In this document: positions 35,875 to 44,911 of the stretch, piece by piece
How positions within the stretch are numbered: position 1 is the stretch's first letter
Layout of the letters: each line of letters begins with the position of its first letter
Source of the DNA: Hoylesella timonensis 4401737 = DSM 22865 = JCM 15640
GTDB taxonomy: Bacteria; Bacteroidota; Bacteroidia; Bacteroidales; Bacteroidaceae
Reading direction: 5' to 3'
DNA: 64,000 nt
NCBI RefSeq assembly: GCF_000455445.1
Contig: NZ_HG417092.1
Coordinates: forward strand, 164,529 to 228,528
The notes under the pieces: generated by a model
What the model saw: only the letters and a program-made list of their open reading frames with translations
Told to the model about the DNA's origin: nothing
Databases searched by the model: none
Translations under genes and position numbers: made by a program

Positions 35875-37469
35875 GGGTCTACTAAATAAATATAATCCAC
35901 TGATATTCAATAATATATACCTTATATTATTTGTGTAATTCACCAAAAATGACTACCTTTGGTTGTTAAAACATTAACGACGTAAAATGAAATACTACTC
36001 TCAATATCGTAGTCACGACTTGTTTGAACTCCAAGAGTCCCTCTCAGGATTGAGCAAGTTGAACCGCTGGGTCAAACTTGCAGACAACCTTCCATGGGAC
36101 AGGATTGAGAAGGAATATAACAAGCACCTGAAGAACAGTCATTGCGGCGCAAGCAACAAGCCCGCCCGCATGGTGGTAGGTGCCTTGATAGTGAAGCATG
36201 TGGAGAATTTGAGTGACGAGAAGACCATTTAGGCCATTCAGGAGAACCCTTACATGCAATATCTGCTCGGTCTTGACAAGTTCATGGAAAAGCCGGTTTT
36301 CGTTCCCGAGTTGTTCGTCCTTGTCCGCAAGCGTCTTGACCATGATTTCTTCAACATGCTTACCTTGATGCTGGCGGAGGTGGATGGAAGCAAGCCGAAG
36401 AGGGAGCGCACGGACGAGGACGGCAACGACCATGGCGGTACGATGAGAGTTGACGCCACCTGCTGCGATGCCGAGGTTCGCTATCCGACCGACTCAAACC
36501 TTTTGGAGGACGGCAGCAGACTGATAGACCGCCTTCTTGACAAATTCTGTACCCGCCACAATATAAAGAAGCCGCAGATCCACCGTGCGGAAGCCCGCCA
36601 GGCTTTCATCTGCTTGATTAAGAAAAAGCGCAAGGGGAAGAAGCTCATAGACAAGACCAGGCTGATCCAGATACGTTGCTTGAAGGCTGATTTCCAGACG
36701 TTTCTTGATTTTCTCGGCAGACATACAAGTGACCTTCTCTCATGTTTCAGTCGGCATGACTTCAAATGCCTCAATGCAGCATTCAAGATGTACGAACAGC
36801 AGAAAATGATGTTCGAGCAGAATGTCCGCAAATGTGCCGACCGCATCATCAGTATCTACCAACCTCATCTCTGTCCCATCGTCAGGGGCAAGGCAAAGGC
36901 CAAGATCGAGTTTGGGGCAAAGGTTGGTGCCATCATCGTCAACGGCTACACTTATGTGGATCATCTCAGCTGGGACGCATACAACGAGTCGTCCGACCTC
37001 GTTACCCAGATGGAACTCTACAAAAAGCGTTTCGGCATGCTCCCGCGGGAAGTTCAGGCCGACAAGCTCTACCTTGGAAAGGAGAACAGAAAGTATATCA
37101 AGGCATGCCACGTCGACTGTTACAACCATCCGCTTGGCCGGCCACCGAAAGAAGAAAACGATGAGCATGCGGAGGACAAGAGAAGGGCTGTCGGTGAGAG
37201 GAACTGGATTGAAGCCACGTTTGGAACCTCCAAGAGAGTTTACCGGGCAAACGACATCCGGGCGAAACTAAACGATACGGCTGACACATGGATAGGAGCT
37301 TGCTTCTTCGCTAAAAACATAATGAAGTTCCTAAGGGGACTTCTTTGTTTCTTTTTTGAAAAAACAGGGTCGAGAGACTTCAAAAAGAGTATTATCGTCA
37401 AATTCGATGGACTTGCAGGAGTTTTTGCCATACCACGAGCTTGCATGGTTACTATTGGTTAGCAGACCC
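35875..37469 (+). mobile_element. IS5-type insertion sequence with disabled transposase
   Basis: Ends in GGGTCTACTAA (35875-35885) and, inverted at the right end, GGGTCTGCTAA (37459-37469), with TA on both outer sides as a possible 2-base target duplication. It interrupts an ankyrin gene. The single transposase frame carries a premature stop. Confidence 0.65.
35987..37462 (+). pseudogene. IS5-type transposase with in-frame amber codon
   Basis: The frame of about 490 codons is continuous except for TAG at 36230-36232, between DEKTI and AIQENPYMQYLLG, where related transposases usually have Gln or Glu. One base change (C to T or G to T) explains it. The catalytic parts are otherwise present: MRVDATCCDAEVRYP for the first Asp, EVQADKLYLG for the second and GERNWIEATFGTSKR for the Glu. 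A protein restarting at ATG 36254 would lack the DNA-binding N-terminus. Confidence 0.7.
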
Positions 37470-37484
37470 TAAATTAGAAACGAA

Positions 37485-37643
37485 ATGAGTAATATGATAC
37501 ATAAATTAGAAATGCTCAAAAATAGCCGTTTTGAATACCAAGAGAAAGAAGGTACAAACTGGATAAGATGGGACACATACTCCAAATTTCAAATGTACAA
37601 GGACAAAGCCTTGCATCTAGTTATATTTAAGTCGGATATATAA
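37485..37643 (+). CDS. 52-codon orphan frame after the IS5-type element
   Basis: MSNMIHKLEMLKNSRFEYQE at the start and two Trp residues in the middle; no known domain. It may be the end of a gene cut by the insertion or chance. Low confidence. Confidence 0.25.
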   Translation: MSNMIHKLEMLKNSRFEYQEKEGTNWIRWDTYSKFQMYKDKALHLVIFKSDI

Positions 37644-37844
37644 GCAAAATCAGATCTCGTATATGCTCACGTTATCACTAAAGTTTCAAGATCATACCGG
37701 TGGATAGATCTATAACCTTAAACTCACAGAATGAACTGTCCGATCTCATTAGCACGAACTAATATCAAGTAGAACTCAAAAGCACTTCTGTATTGCTAAA
37801 AAATTTAAAAAGTCATTGTTACAAAAGTTTAACCTACAGCAAAA

Positions 37845-37882
37845 TGAACTCATCGCTTTGCAAGTGAAAGCGGTGAGTTTCA
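37845..37882. terminator. hairpin at the end of the RiPP export genes
   Basis: TGAACTCATCGCTTT and AAAGCGGTGAGTTTCA pair over about 15 bases with a 7-base loop. It lies 43 bases after the stop of the last export gene on the minus strand, with A/T-rich flanks. The rest of 37644-37925 is empty. Confidence 0.6.
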
Positions 37883-37925
37883 CCATTGATTATCAAGAGA
37901 GAGAGATAAAAAATGTGCTATGGGA

Positions 37926-38408
37926 TTATATACCCCCAAGCATTTTTTGCAGCATATTTCCCGATGAACACACTATCTGAAAATCTACCGTTTGGTTTTC
38001 TATGGGTTTTATGTCTGTTGACTTAAAACGGCATTTGGCTTCCTGGCGCTCCAATGTGTCACGGACTGAGGAAAGGCTTCGTATCTGCCCTGCAAATGTT
38101 CCGTCAAGCGATTGCAGATAGAGCATTTGTCCGTTTACATTATTAGGACGACTGTTATCAAACTTGAGAAAAATAGTTAAAACGGTGCTATCGTTTGGCG
38201 TGATTATCGTTTTGTGTATAGTAGCTGTTCCCGAATAAACCTGTTTATAAGGTAGGAAATAGGCTACTGCCAAAAGGCAAAGCAAGACCAATCCAATAGC
38301 TGTAATCCCATAGCGGACAAGTGAAGAGGGTATCTGCCCTACGATACTACGGACTTTCTCGCTACGAAGGTCAAAAAATTGTTCCTGTTTCTTTTCCTGT
38401 TCTTCCAT
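37926..38408 (-). CDS. accessory membrane protein of the peptide exporter
   Basis: A 160-residue protein: cytoplasmic N-terminus (residues 1-32), one transmembrane helix (about 33-52, ITAIGLVLLCLLAVAYFLPY) and a beta-rich periplasmic domain with a YSGTATI start, like a very short HlyD-type membrane-fusion protein. Its start lies one base after the stop of the ABC exporter gene, so the two are made together. It probably links the exporter to the outer envelope; this is inferred from context. Confidence 0.6.
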   Translation of the reverse strand: MEEQEKKQEQFFDLRSEKVRSIVGQIPSSLVRYGITAIGLVLLCLLAVAYFLPYKQVYSGTATIHKTIITPNDSTVLTIFLKFDNSRPNNVNGQMLYLQSLDGTFAGQIRSLSSVRDTLERQEAKCRFKSTDIKPIENQTVDFQIVCSSGNMLQKMLGGI

Positions 38409-38409
38409 T

Positions 38410-40620
38410 TCAGTTTCCCAATTCTAATTGATTCTTCACCAAGGCAAAGTATTTGCCACGTTTGGCAGTCAGTTCCTCGTGTGTACCCACTTCTGCAATT
38501 TTACCCTCATCCAAGACTACTATCTGGTCGGCACTGCGAACAGTGGAAAGACGGTGCGCCACTATTACCACGGTTTTTTCCTTGTAGAACTCTGAGAGGT
38601 TTTCTGTAATGGCACGTTCATTGGTGGCATCGAGGGCATTGGTGGCTTCATCCAAGAAAACAAACATCGGATTCTTGTAAACGACCCTTGCAATAAGAAT
38701 TCGTTGCCGTTGTCCCTGACTGATGCCCTGCCCATCCTGTCCTATCATCGTATTGTAAGCCAAAGGCAAGTCTTCGATGTAATCGGCAATGTTTGCCACT
38801 CGGGCTACGTGGCGGATACGCTCTAAATCGGGTTCATCACCAGATATGGCAATGTTTCTCGCAATGGTATCGGAGAAGAGATAGCCCTCTTGCATCACAG
38901 CTCCGCATTGGCTTCGCCACCAACCGAGATTATATTCATTCAGATTGGCATTGCCTATCCGGATACTACCATTCAATGGCTCATAAAAGCCTAACAGGAG
39001 CTTTACAAGCGTGGTTTTCCCGCTTCCGCTCGCTCCGACAATTGCCGTAACCTTGCCGTTGGGGATGGAGAGATTGATGTCCGAGAGAATATCTTTCGAA
39101 CTATATATATCGTATTTGAAAGTGATGTTTTTTATCGTGAGAGAATGTCCTTCGGTTGTTTCTTCCGAATATGTGTTTTGTGTCCGTTCGACATTCTCCT
39201 CATTGGTTTCGGTATGGATTTCGTTCATGCGATCAAGACTGATGCTTACGTCTTGCCACGAGTAAATGAATTGTATGAGTTGCTCCACGGGGCTGTTAAG
39301 CTGTCCGATGATATATTGCACCGCCAGCATCATACCGAGGGTCATATTGCCATGTATCACGGCAGTGGCAGCAAGAACGGTAATCAGAATATTCTTTACT
39401 TCATTGATGGTAATACTCCCGGCCTGTTGTACTTGTTGGAGGTTCAGAGATTGCAGATTGACCTTGAAAAGGTCAGCTTGCACGTCTTCCCATTCCCACC
39501 GTTTACGCTGCTCGCATCCCTGCAACTTGATTTCCTGCATACCGCCTATGAGTTGGTAGGTAACGTTGCGGTTGCGCCCGGCTTGCTCGAAATACTTGTA
39601 GTCTAGCTGTCTACGCTTTTTTAGAAAGAGGATTATCCAGCCTGCATAAAGCGATGTGCCCAATAGGAACACGAGGAAGATACCGAGATTGTAGACTGCA
39701 AGGACGATGCCGAACACAAGAAATGTTATAAACGAGAACAGCAGACTTAGACTGCTTGATGTAAGGAACTGCTCCACACGTCGGTGATCTTCAATGCGTT
39801 GCAGAAGGTCACCCATCAGTTTGGTGTCGAAGAATTTCATCGGAAGTTTCATCAGTTTGATGAAAAAGTCCGAGATGAGCGAGATATTGATGCGTGTGGA
39901 GATGTGCAGAAGAATCTTTGAACGGATAAAGTCGATGGCAGTACGGCTGAATAGGAGCATCATTTCAGCTAAAAGTACTAACCATACAAAGCCGATGTTC
40001 TTTCCTCCGATACCCGTATCAACGATGGCTTGAGTGAGGAACGGGAAAACGAGTTGTAGCAGTGAACTGAGCAACAGGCCAAGTACCAGTTGCGTGAAGA
40101 ATCGCTTGTATTTCTTGAGGTAATTCCAAAGGAATTTCATTCGATTTTGAATTGGCGCTGTTTCTGTTTTTTTTTGAGAACAGAATCGTCCCATCGGCTC
40201 GAGGAGCAGAGCAACTCCCTTCTCTTCGCCGTTGGACTTGGTGCTCACCCAATGCTCGCAAAATTCTCGCTTGTTGTATGTCACTAAGCCTCTTGCTGGA
40301 TCTGCCACATAGATAGTAATTTCCCCTTTTTTGTGCTTCTTTATCTTATAAACAACGGTAAAATGATTTTGGTCCCAGTGCGCAATACAAGGAAGGGGAA
40401 CTTCGGAAGTAAGTGTTTCTAAGGAGAAGTATCCCCCAATCGTCTTGAATCCAATACTTTCTGCAGCCTTACTAATACCCCACAATGAAACGCCATCCCT
40501 ACTTAACGCGCAAGTTCGTCGTATCGCCTCAATATCAGGTTGTAACTTATTGTATTGGGCAATCATCGCCAAACAAGACGGACCGCAGTCCATTGCATCT
40601 TTTTGTTTATAAAACTTCAT
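38410..40620 (-). CDS. peptidase-containing ABC exporter (C39 PCAT)
   Basis: A 736-residue protein with three parts. A C39 cysteine protease domain has the DCGPSCLAMI motif, catalytic C12 and a His in the WDQNHFTVVY segment. A six-helix membrane domain spans about residues 160-450. The ATPase domain has Walker A GASGSGKTTL, signature ISQGQRQRI, Walker B MFVFLDEATNALD and the H-loop VAHRLST. It cuts double-glycine leaders and exports the mature peptide. The precursor at 44653-44871 has such a leader. All catalytic residues are present. Confidence 0.92.
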   Translation of the reverse strand: MKFYKQKDAMDCGPSCLAMIAQYNKLQPDIEAIRRTCALSRDGVSLWGISKAAESIGFKTIGGYFSLETLTSEVPLPCIAHWDQNHFTVVYKIKKHKKGEITIYVADPARGLVTYNKREFCEHWVSTKSNGEEKGVALLLEPMGRFCSQKKTETAPIQNRMKFLWNYLKKYKRFFTQLVLGLLLSSLLQLVFPFLTQAIVDTGIGGKNIGFVWLVLLAEMMLLFSRTAIDFIRSKILLHISTRINISLISDFFIKLMKLPMKFFDTKLMGDLLQRIEDHRRVEQFLTSSSLSLLFSFITFLVFGIVLAVYNLGIFLVFLLGTSLYAGWIILFLKKRRQLDYKYFEQAGRNRNVTYQLIGGMQEIKLQGCEQRKRWEWEDVQADLFKVNLQSLNLQQVQQAGSITINEVKNILITVLAATAVIHGNMTLGMMLAVQYIIGQLNSPVEQLIQFIYSWQDVSISLDRMNEIHTETNEENVERTQNTYSEETTEGHSLTIKNITFKYDIYSSKDILSDINLSIPNGKVTAIVGASGSGKTTLVKLLLGFYEPLNGSIRIGNANLNEYNLGWWRSQCGAVMQEGYLFSDTIARNIAISGDEPDLERIRHVARVANIADYIEDLPLAYNTMIGQDGQGISQGQRQRILIARVVYKNPMFVFLDEATNALDATNERAITENLSEFYKEKTVVIVAHRLSTVRSADQIVVLDEGKIAEVGTHEELTAKRGKYFALVKNQLELGN

Positions 40621-40639
40621 TCTATTTGGTTGGTATTGA

Positions 40640-41245
40640 AGAAATACATAGATTATTCTACTACTCTTGCACTTTTACTATACTTTCATTATTATCATAG
40701 TTATTGAGTCTCCTATTTATCTTGTTATTCCGCTTGCCAAAGTCGAGATTCCAAACAAATCCCAAAGTCAGCATATTCCCATTCTCAGGTATTTTTACAA
40801 CAGATTTATAAGGATTAACCTTAGAGTAATTTGTAGTAAATTAAGTATCTCCATCCCCAAGCCCAACATACATCATCTGAGCATAGAGCGTGCAACTAGC
40901 CTTATTCCACATTAGAGTAACGCCTGTATTGATACCCGTGCAATGACAGTTTCATTCTAAAGAGACTTTCCTGTTTTTTTGTAGAACATAGCCAACGCAA
41001 AGTCTCTGTACGACATTTGTGCTGACACATTCCAATAGAAGCTATTAAGATGGAGAGGAATGTTAGCAAATTCTCTGTGACCCATAGTGGCATGAAAAGA
41101 AGGCAGATTATCGGATGTACTTGTTTCACAAGTTAATTGCTTTAGATTATTTCATTTTTTTACAAATTATCTGCAGGCAAATCATGCCACAAAGCATGCT
41201 ATCGTCCTGTCTTATAAAAATTACTCCATCTACATTCAAAGATTC
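40640..41245 (-). pseudogene. decayed C-terminal end of a TonB-dependent receptor
   Basis: Reading the minus strand gives barrel-like strands: EFANIPLHLNSFYWN, then AQMSYRDFALAMFYKK, and a C-terminus MLTLGFVWNLDFGKRNN, typical of the last barrel strand of outer-membrane receptors. In-frame stops follow KKTGKSL and GLGDGDT, and the upstream part is gone. It lies between the SPASM-like gene and the exporter, which suggests that the cluster once had its own receptor here. Confidence 0.6.
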
Positions 41246-42439
41246 CTATTTAAAACAGATTTTAGGTACCCTAAAATTGCATTCAAAGGATGTAATTGAA
41301 GGACATAAAAATCTTTTAATGCAATTTTTACATGTTCCCTTATCACGTGTTAATCTCCATCTGTGATTTTCTATAAGTTCTTTCTTCACTGCTTTCTGCA
41401 AATTATTTTGTTCGTAGCTACATTGGCCAACTATTGCATCAGAAAGGTAAGGAGTTATGTCCCCAGAGGGATGAATCATCAATGCACCAAAAAAGTTAGC
41501 ATTTATTTTTTTATGCCGAAATATATCATCAAAAGTATACTTTGATGAGAGAATTTCATTACTTTCTAAAAATACATTCTCCCGGAAGAAAACTTGATTT
41601 GTATCATTCCATACTGGGAGAAGTCTATCATAAGTTTCGGAATTCTCTATTTCTTTTTCCACAAGTCCAATATATTCTACACTAATATTAGCTATCTCTT
41701 GTGAATTAAAATGACGAATTGTTGTAATATCCTCACAGTAACAAGAAATTAATATCTTCTTTTGAGAATTTAAACTTCTAATCAGAGTCTCAAAATCTTG
41801 ATTATAAACATGAAAATGATAGTTAAAACGATGTTGTTCCAACACATTTAGATATTCTTTTGAAAGACCTTCAGAAGCAATCAAAATGTCAATATTTGTT
41901 AATTGCGTAAAACGAGCCTCGGAAAGAATGCTATTCAATAAAGTAGGAGAAAGTACATTTTGCGTATTGTGGTATGATGGAGTACTGTATTGCTTAGCTA
42001 CCCTATTTCTACTAGCAGCAACATCTCCATAAGCATAGCCATCCGTGAGTTGAAAATATAAAGCTGTTACTAGATTAAGTGTATTTCTAAATTTCTTTAA
42101 CTGCTCTATACCCGTAGTATTCTCTTTTTCCAAGTCATATTGAATATTAGGAATAGGCAAAAAATTAACAGGTCGCTTCCCTATAGGTAGGCTTTTTTCC
42201 ACAAGAAAACCTTCATTAAACGCTTTCCTTATATCTTCTGATTCACAATTATGAATTTGTTCTTTTCTTAATACTCCCATATTCATAGGTTCATATAATT
42301 GATGAATTAGAGAAATTAGGTCATCATCTCCTGATATAAAATAAGTCGATTTTTCTGTGTCGTATAAGAGGATCTCATTATTAGTAAAGTCTACAAAGAC
42401 CTGAGGCTGGACAACTACCCATTTCATTATTTGCACCAT
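41246..42439 (-). CDS. pseudo-rSAM/SPASM-like partner of the RiPP maturase
   Basis: A 397-residue protein with no N-terminal CxxxCxxC, so it cannot be a normal radical SAM enzyme. The C-terminus has SPASM-like cysteines: GTCKNCIKRFLCPS, then FECNF and PKICFK. It matches the pseudo-rSAM proteins that accompany GG-Bacteroidales maturases (TIGR04150, recalled and unverified). It probably holds or hands over the precursor. It lies 10 bases after the maturase gene in the same operon. Confidence 0.75.
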   Translation of the reverse strand: MVQIMKWVVVQPQVFVDFTNNEILLYDTEKSTYFISGDDDLISLIHQLYEPMNMGVLRKEQIHNCESEDIRKAFNEGFLVEKSLPIGKRPVNFLPIPNIQYDLEKENTTGIEQLKKFRNTLNLVTALYFQLTDGYAYGDVAASRNRVAKQYSTPSYHNTQNVLSPTLLNSILSEARFTQLTNIDILIASEGLSKEYLNVLEQHRFNYHFHVYNQDFETLIRSLNSQKKILISCYCEDITTIRHFNSQEIANISVEYIGLVEKEIENSETYDRLLPVWNDTNQVFFRENVFLESNEILSSKYTFDDIFRHKKINANFFGALMIHPSGDITPYLSDAIVGQCSYEQNNLQKAVKKELIENHRWRLTRDKGTCKNCIKRFLCPSITSFECNFRVPKICFK

Positions 42440-42449
42440 AGTAAATAAT

Positions 42450-43682
42450 TTATATTGTTTCGTAATATTTCTGAATATAACTATATGCTTCAGGGTAAAT
42501 CATAAAAAAGTCTTCTACGTCCCTACTTCTTACATCCGCTTCTGTTTGGGTAACGAAATAGCTGCATTTATCCTTTCTATTATCTACAATACCATTATTA
42601 AACATGCAGCACAAACATGTTCTTCTATCAGCGCAGCATTGGCAGTTCTTTTCTGCTCTTGTATAGTACTCATTATACTTTTGGGCAATAGCTTCAAAGT
42701 CAATATTAATTTCTCCATCTTTGACCATCCCTAAGTAGTACTGATAGCCTATTCTTTCACAAGGCATTATTTTTCCACCAACAGTTATAAAGACTTTTTT
42801 TCCAAATGGCAAACATGTACCCGTCGGAATGAATTTTCTCTGCTTCTTCCCAAAAAACAGCTCTTCATACCCCAAATAAAAGAAAGGTGAATGCATTTGC
42901 ATATAACGAGCAATGCCGTCAAAACGAGGATCATTCAAGAAATTATCCATTTTATTAACACGCACCATTGAGTCTTCCTTATTTCGGTACATCGCCATAA
43001 ACTCATCTTTATAATCAGGGTTGATACCCGTATCGTTAATTTCGCTAATACTTGGAACCTTACCAAACTCCAACAAAATAAACCTATTGATAGATTCTAC
43101 TGTACTTCTATTGCTAAGGACTGAGTTGAAGTTAACACAATCTTTGTAATAGATAGGATATTTCTCTCTCAATTTATTTACCGCTGCAACAATATCTTTG
43201 AAAGCTGGTTTCTCAGTATGATATTGCCTATAAGAAGAACCTTGTTCGTCGCCATCCAAACTGATTAGCAATCTAAAATTCTTCTCTGCAAAGTAATCCA
43301 TATATTTTGGTAAAAGTAGAGCATTTGTTGTAAGTGAAAAAACGAAGGTTTTATTAAAACCACATAGGTGTTCTTCAATATATGAAACACATGACTGAAT
43401 AAAATCCATGTTTAATAGGGGTTCTCCACCATAAAAACTAATGTATATTATATCATCTCCTGTTGTACTATAACCAGTTTCCCACAAGCCCTTAATATAC
43501 ATAAGAAAAGCGTAGGCATCTTTAGGCCTCAAACTTCTATTACTCCTGGGATCTTTGTTATTGTATATCTTTCCATAGCCACAATAACTACACGAAAGGT
43601 TACATTTCTCCGTAATCTCAAATGTAATTTGAGGAGTATTAGCCAAACAATGTTTTACTATTTCTGCATTAATAAAGTTCAT
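42450..43682 (-). CDS. radical SAM peptide maturase, GG-Bacteroidales type
   Basis: A 410-residue enzyme. The radical SAM cluster CNLSCSYC (C27, C31, C34) lies near the N-terminus, followed by the SAM-binding ISFYGGEPLL near residues 80-90. The C-terminus has a SPASM-like set of cysteines (GTCLPFG, IMPCERIGY, CQCCADRRTCLCC) for auxiliary iron-sulfur clusters. It probably makes a crosslink or epimer in the core of the precursor at 44653; the exact reaction cannot be read from the sequence. The cluster order matches TIGR04148-type systems (recalled). Confidence 0.85.
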   Translation of the reverse strand: MNFINAEIVKHCLANTPQITFEITEKCNLSCSYCGYGKIYNNKDPRSNRSLRPKDAYAFLMYIKGLWETGYSTTGDDIIYISFYGGEPLLNMDFIQSCVSYIEEHLCGFNKTFVFSLTTNALLLPKYMDYFAEKNFRLLISLDGDEQGSSYRQYHTEKPAFKDIVAAVNKLREKYPIYYKDCVNFNSVLSNRSTVESINRFILLEFGKVPSISEINDTGINPDYKDEFMAMYRNKEDSMVRVNKMDNFLNDPRFDGIARYMQMHSPFFYLGYEELFFGKKQRKFIPTGTCLPFGKKVFITVGGKIMPCERIGYQYYLGMVKDGEINIDFEAIAQKYNEYYTRAEKNCQCCADRRTCLCCMFNNGIVDNRKDKCSYFVTQTEADVRSRDVEDFFMIYPEAYSYIQKYYETI

Positions 43683-43686
43683 ATCT

Positions 43687-44538
43687 TTACTCCCTTTCTA
43701 TTCGTTCATAATCAATGGGATAATCATCGGCTTTACCCGCCACTCGATACGATCCATCCTTATTCTGATACATTGTATCGTAGCCTGTTAAAAGTTTATA
43801 CATCACAATAGGAGAAGCAAATATTTTATCCATCAGCGCCCGTGTCTTTTCTCTCGTTGTTTTCGTCAACTTTGGATAAGTATATGTGTAATAGTAAATC
43901 GGATAATTGACAATTTCAAGTCCTTTTATTTCCCAATAGTATTTATGCTCACTTTCTTCTACCTGCATGATAAGTCCTGGCAAACCTGAAAATTTAAAAG
44001 GGCCTGCATTTAAGGGGAGCTCTAATGCATACCATGCAGTATAGTTCCTTCCAGCATATGTTGTAGTTGCTTTATTACAAATGTATCCAAGTATGGCTTT
44101 ATGCTCATCGGGACTTAGCTTCCAATTTATACTTGGCGTTGGCTCTTCATATTGATAATTACCCATATTGAGAATGGCACGATACACTATTAAATTATGC
44201 CCTGCAGAGTAGTTGTTATAAATCTCGTATGGAAAGATCTGTCCCTTTAACCCTTTATAAGAATCTGCACCACGCCTAACTTTTTGGGTAGCTAGTGAAT
44301 CACTAATAAACATCTTATAACTATAATCTTTTACGAGATGCCCACCTATTAAAATTACTCGGATATCATCGTTCAAAGAGTCTCCCTTTACTATAGGAAA
44401 CTTCATTTGATATGTTATTTTATACTTTGCCGTATCCAGTACAATCTGCTTAGAAAAAATTTGGGTCAACGTATTAATTTGAGCGTTAGCATATAGGGCA
44501 ATCAAACAACAAAAAAATATCAAAGATTCTTTTTTCAT
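43687..44538 (-). CDS. GLPGLI family secreted protein
   Basis: About 283 residues from ATG 44538 with a signal peptide (MKKESLIFFCCLIALYANA). The family hallmark is present as FSGLPGLIMQVEE near residue 190. GLPGLI proteins are common secreted or envelope proteins of Bacteroidetes, often next to TonB receptors or RiPP clusters, with no proven function. The gene lies between the precursor and the maturase and ends four bases before the maturase start, so it is part of the operon. Confidence 0.85.
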   Translation of the reverse strand: MKKESLIFFCCLIALYANAQINTLTQIFSKQIVLDTAKYKITYQMKFPIVKGDSLNDDIRVILIGGHLVKDYSYKMFISDSLATQKVRRGADSYKGLKGQIFPYEIYNNYSAGHNLIVYRAILNMGNYQYEEPTPSINWKLSPDEHKAILGYICNKATTTYAGRNYTAWYALELPLNAGPFKFSGLPGLIMQVEESEHKYYWEIKGLEIVNYPIYYYTYTYPKLTKTTREKTRALMDKIFASPIVMYKLLTGYDTMYQNKDGSYRVAGKADDYPIDYERIERE

Positions 44539-44558
44539 ATAAAAATAGTTAATTAATT

Positions 44559-44601
44559 GCATGGGAAGAATAGAAAATAACCATTTTCTTCCTACCCATG
44601 C
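44559..44601 (-). promoter_or_regulatory. hairpin between precursor and GLPGLI genes
   Basis: GCATG (44559-63)/CATGC (44597-44601) and GGAAGAA (44564-70)/TTCTTCC (44586-92) stack with a 4-base bulge. No T-tract follows on the minus strand, so an attenuator or stability hairpin that favours precursor mRNA over downstream genes is more likely than a full stop. Confidence 0.5.
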
Positions 44602-44652
44602 ATTTTTAGTTTAACAGAATAGAGTAACAATCATAGTTACAAACAAACTTGT

Positions 44653-44871
44653 TTATGGGTATGCTGTTCCTCCACCCGGTGATTGTAGACCTCCCTTTTT
44701 ATTGGCGCACCCATTATCATGGTTCGATGAAGCACCAATACATCCACATAAACAAAGATCACCAATAGCAGAAGCACTACTGCTACTTGCAGAAACGGAA
44801 CCACCTGTGATTCTGTTCTGTTCACGATCGGTAAGAACCTCACGTGATAAAGAATTAATTTTTAATTTCAT
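44653..44871 (-). CDS. RiPP precursor peptide, GG-Bacteroidales family
   Basis: A 72-residue peptide. The leader (residues 1-24) ends in the double-glycine site RITGG, the usual cut site of C39 peptidase exporters. The 48-residue core starts with a Ser/Ala-rich stretch (SVSASSSSASAIGD), continues with CLCGC (Cys 16, 18 and 20 of the core) and one more Cys at 31, and ends in Gly-rich GGGTAYP. This matches the natural product precursors linked to GG-Bacteroidales maturases (TIGR04149, recalled). It starts 40 bases after the upstream TonB receptor stop. Confidence 0.85.
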   Translation of the reverse strand: MKLKINSLSREVLTDREQNRITGGSVSASSSSASAIGDLCLCGCIGASSNHDNGCANKKGGLQSPGGGTAYP

Positions 44872-44911
44872 AGAAATTGTTTTTTGTTATTATTATGTTC
44901 CGGAACTTTAT

